Below, piece after piece: positions 6,317 to 7,183 of a stretch of DNA of 7,183 bases. The stretch is from Treponema sp. Lineage in GTDB: Bacteria; Spirochaetota; Spirochaetia; Treponematales; Treponemataceae. The stretch's first letter is position 1. Each line of letters starts with the position of its first letter. Below the pieces are notes generated by a model. It was not told the origin of the DNA. It saw only the letters and a list, made by a program, of their open reading frames with translations, and did no database searches. The translations under genes were made by a program, and so were the position numbers. The DNA lies in contig DMQP01000066.1 in NCBI GenBank assembly GCA_003455655.1, positions 1 through 7,183 on the forward strand. Reading direction: 5' to 3'.

Positions 6317-6356
6317 TAAAAAGATGCGACCGTAATTCCCAAAGAAACCCGGCCGC
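6317..6356 (-). terminator. Terminator-like hairpin between efp and tRNA-Arg
   Basis: On the minus strand GCGGCCG (6356-6350) pairs with CGGTCGC (6332-6326) through seven pairs, one of them G-T. A partly paired upper stem follows (GGTTTC with GGAATT, loop TTTG). The lower stem is followed by ATCTTTTTATA. This fits an intrinsic terminator for the efp transcript. It ends about 3 nt before the tRNA 5' end, which leaves almost no room for a separate tRNA promoter. Confidence 0.6.
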
Positions 6357-6389
6357 AATCTCTTAAAACAAAACATCAACACCAATCAG

Positions 6390-6412
6390 ATAAACTGCAA
6401 AAGTCAGTTTAT
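6390..6412. repeat. Hairpin repeat copy 1
   Basis: ATAAACTG (6390-6397), loop CAAAAGT, and CAGTTTAT (6405-6412) form a perfect 8-bp stem. The core and loop match a second hairpin at 6452-6478, and the two share a 15-base core of the form ACTGCRAAAGTCAGT. It lies within the region 3' of efp. Confidence 0.75.
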
Positions 6413-6420
6413 TGACATTT

Positions 6421-6445
6421 GGCATGCACCGAAGGTGTCATAGCC
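6421..6445. repeat. Imperfect hairpin between the two repeat copies
   Basis: GGC/GCC, TG/CA and CACC/GGTG pairs separated by small bulges close a GAA loop (TTC on the minus strand). It is weaker than its neighbours and could be chance, but it fills the gap between the two matching hairpins. Confidence 0.4.
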
Positions 6446-6451
6446 ATGGAT

Positions 6452-6478
6452 AAATAGACTGCGAAAGTCAGTCTATTT
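6452..6478. repeat. Hairpin repeat copy 2, overlapping the efp stop codon
   Basis: AAATAGACTG (6452-6461), loop CGAAAGT, and CAGTCTATTT (6469-6478) form a perfect 10-bp stem. The efp stop codon (6473-6475 on the minus strand) lies within one arm. Compared with copy 1, one stem pair is changed on both sides (A-T to G-C), so pairing is kept. No strong T-tract follows on the minus strand (TTTATCC), so it is at best a weak terminator. Confidence 0.78.
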
Positions 6479-7045
6479 GTCTTTGGCACGTTCTACGAAG
6501 CTTCCGTCGCGTGTATCAATTACAATTTTGTCGTCTGTGTTACAGAACAAAGGAACTTTAACTTCAATTCCTGTATCCAAAGTTGCAGGCTTTGTTGATT
6601 TTCCTGAAGTGTCACCCTTTACGCCAGGTTCGCAGTAAGTGATAGTGCGCACAACGTTAATGGGCAGCTTAACACCAACAGCTTTTCCTTCATAGAAAGT
6701 GATAGTTACATCGTAATCATCATCAGGAGAAATGTAACCACCGTTGTCACCCAAGTCTTCTTTTTCGAGTGCAACATCATCATAGGTTTCCTGATCCATA
6801 AAGTGGAATGTGTCACCGTCAATGTAAGACAGTTTTACATTCTTTTCTTCCAGATCTACTTCGTCAAACTTTTCGCCGGCATCAAGACCAATGTCCTGTG
6901 TACCGTTAGTAACGATGTTCTTTACACGAAGTTTTGTAACCATTCCAGCACGACCAGACTTCTGACCCAGCATGCGCTGAACAATGAAAGGTGCACCTTC
7001 GTACATAAACGCGGTGCCTACTCTAATTTCGTTTGTTGATACCAT
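6473..7045 (-). CDS. efp: Elongation factor P, arginine-32 type
   Basis: This 190-residue translation factor binds between the ribosomal P and E sites and relieves stalling at polyproline stretches. Its length matches the family. The N-terminal KOW-like domain (about 1-65) carries the tip loop GQKSGRAGM with Arg32 at the position that is Lys34 (KPGKG) in E. coli. The KSGR form is that of Pseudomonas-type EF-P, whose Arg32 is rhamnosylated by EarP. The middle OB domain is about 66-128. The C-terminal OB domain holds the family signature (GDTSGKSTKPATLDTG, then VKVPLFCNTDDKIVIDTRDG). Both the arginine and the surrounding residues suggest an EarP-dependent factor, but earP is not in this window. 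Translation starts at an ATG with a weak GGTAG site 7 nt upstream. Transcription probably starts at the promoter at 7078-7106. A structured region and a terminator-like hairpin follow the gene. Confidence 0.95.
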   Translation of the reverse strand: MVSTNEIRVGTAFMYEGAPFIVQRMLGQKSGRAGMVTKLRVKNIVTNGTQDIGLDAGEKFDEVDLEEKNVKLSYIDGDTFHFMDQETYDDVALEKEDLGDNGGYISPDDDYDVTITFYEGKAVGVKLPINVVRTITYCEPGVKGDTSGKSTKPATLDTGIEVKVPLFCNTDDKIVIDTRDGSFVERAKDK

Positions 7046-7077
7046 AGTACTTCTACCTACATAAAAAAGAATACATT

Positions 7078-7106
7078 ATAATAGCATATACACACTTTAA
7101 TTGCAA
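7078..7106 (-). promoter_or_regulatory. Probable efp promoter with extended -10
   Basis: On the minus strand TTGCAA (7106-7101), a 17-bp spacer, and TGC-TATTAT (-10 at 7083-7078) resemble a vegetative promoter with an extended -10 TGn. It predicts a leader of about 25 nt before the efp ATG. A perfect TATAAT overlaps it (7080-7075) but would need a 20-bp spacer. Confidence 0.6.
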
Positions 7107-7183
7107 CCACACCTAAAACTGAACATTTAAGCGGAATAATTTTTTAACTTCCATTCAAAAATAAAATCAAGTAATTTTTCTGC
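7107..7183. other. Window edge: no assignable gene; possible tail of a minus-strand gene
   Basis: A minus-strand frame is open from the window edge for 18 codons (peptide AEKLLDFIFEWKLKNYSA) to a TAA at 7129-7127. It could be the C-terminus of a gene upstream of efp. An 18-codon opening in AT-rich DNA is weak evidence, and I recognise no family. Confidence 0.2.

Noticed and set aside
6112..6366. Plus-strand 84-residue frame containing GGNRTRNLQLRRLSLYPIELL
   Set aside because: It is the antisense reading of the tRNA-Arg gene and nearby palindromes, a common source of false hypothetical proteins. It has no ribosome site.
6161..6478. CRISPR array
   Set aside because: The repeats are isolated hairpins of different sequence without regular spacing or equal-length spacers, and no cas genes are present.

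Overview
The window looks like chromosomal DNA of a Treponema-like spirochaete. The evidence is a potABCD operon with a lipoprotein PotD, a periplasmic OmpA-domain protein with a secretory signal, A+T-leaning codon use in every gene, strong GGAGG-type ribosome sites, and an elongation factor P of the arginine-32 type. The genus is an inference from protein style, not from a search. There is no sign of a phage, transposon, CRISPR array or defence island.

Positions 1-3545 (+): the 3' end of potA, then complete potB, potC and potD. Together they form a polyamine (spermidine/putrescine) ABC importer: ATPase, two permeases and a lipid-anchored binding protein. potA/potB and potB/potC overlap by ATGA, and the potD ribosome site overlaps the potC stop codon. 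The operon therefore looks translationally coupled. It ends at a strong intrinsic terminator (3514-3545).

Positions 3541-5339: a small membrane-anchored Holliday-junction-resolvase-like nuclease gene (-), whose promoter lies so close to the ATG that its message may be leaderless. It is divergent from a signal-peptide protein with a C-terminal OmpA domain (+). Positions 5340-6113 (-) encode a classical short-chain dehydrogenase/reductase whose stop codon abuts the OmpA gene's stop codon with no base between.

Positions 6114-6472 form the main non-coding stretch. From left to right it holds a chain of perfect palindromes (6161-6237), a tRNA-Arg(CCT) gene (6240-6313, -), a terminator-like hairpin almost touching the tRNA 5' end (6317-6356), and a structured region (6390-6478) with two near-identical hairpins whose stems differ by a compensated base pair. 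Positions 6473-7045 (-) encode elongation factor P, with a good extended -10 promoter at 7078-7106. The last ~75 bp may hold the end of another minus-strand gene.

The genes are mostly ordinary housekeeping and transport functions. I did not find a new multi-gene system. The least explained signals are the two palindrome clusters flanking the tRNA gene. Next in interest are family-level residue changes in the OmpA domain (peptidoglycan-binding Asp replaced), EF-P (Arg32 type) and PotD (altered ligand pocket).
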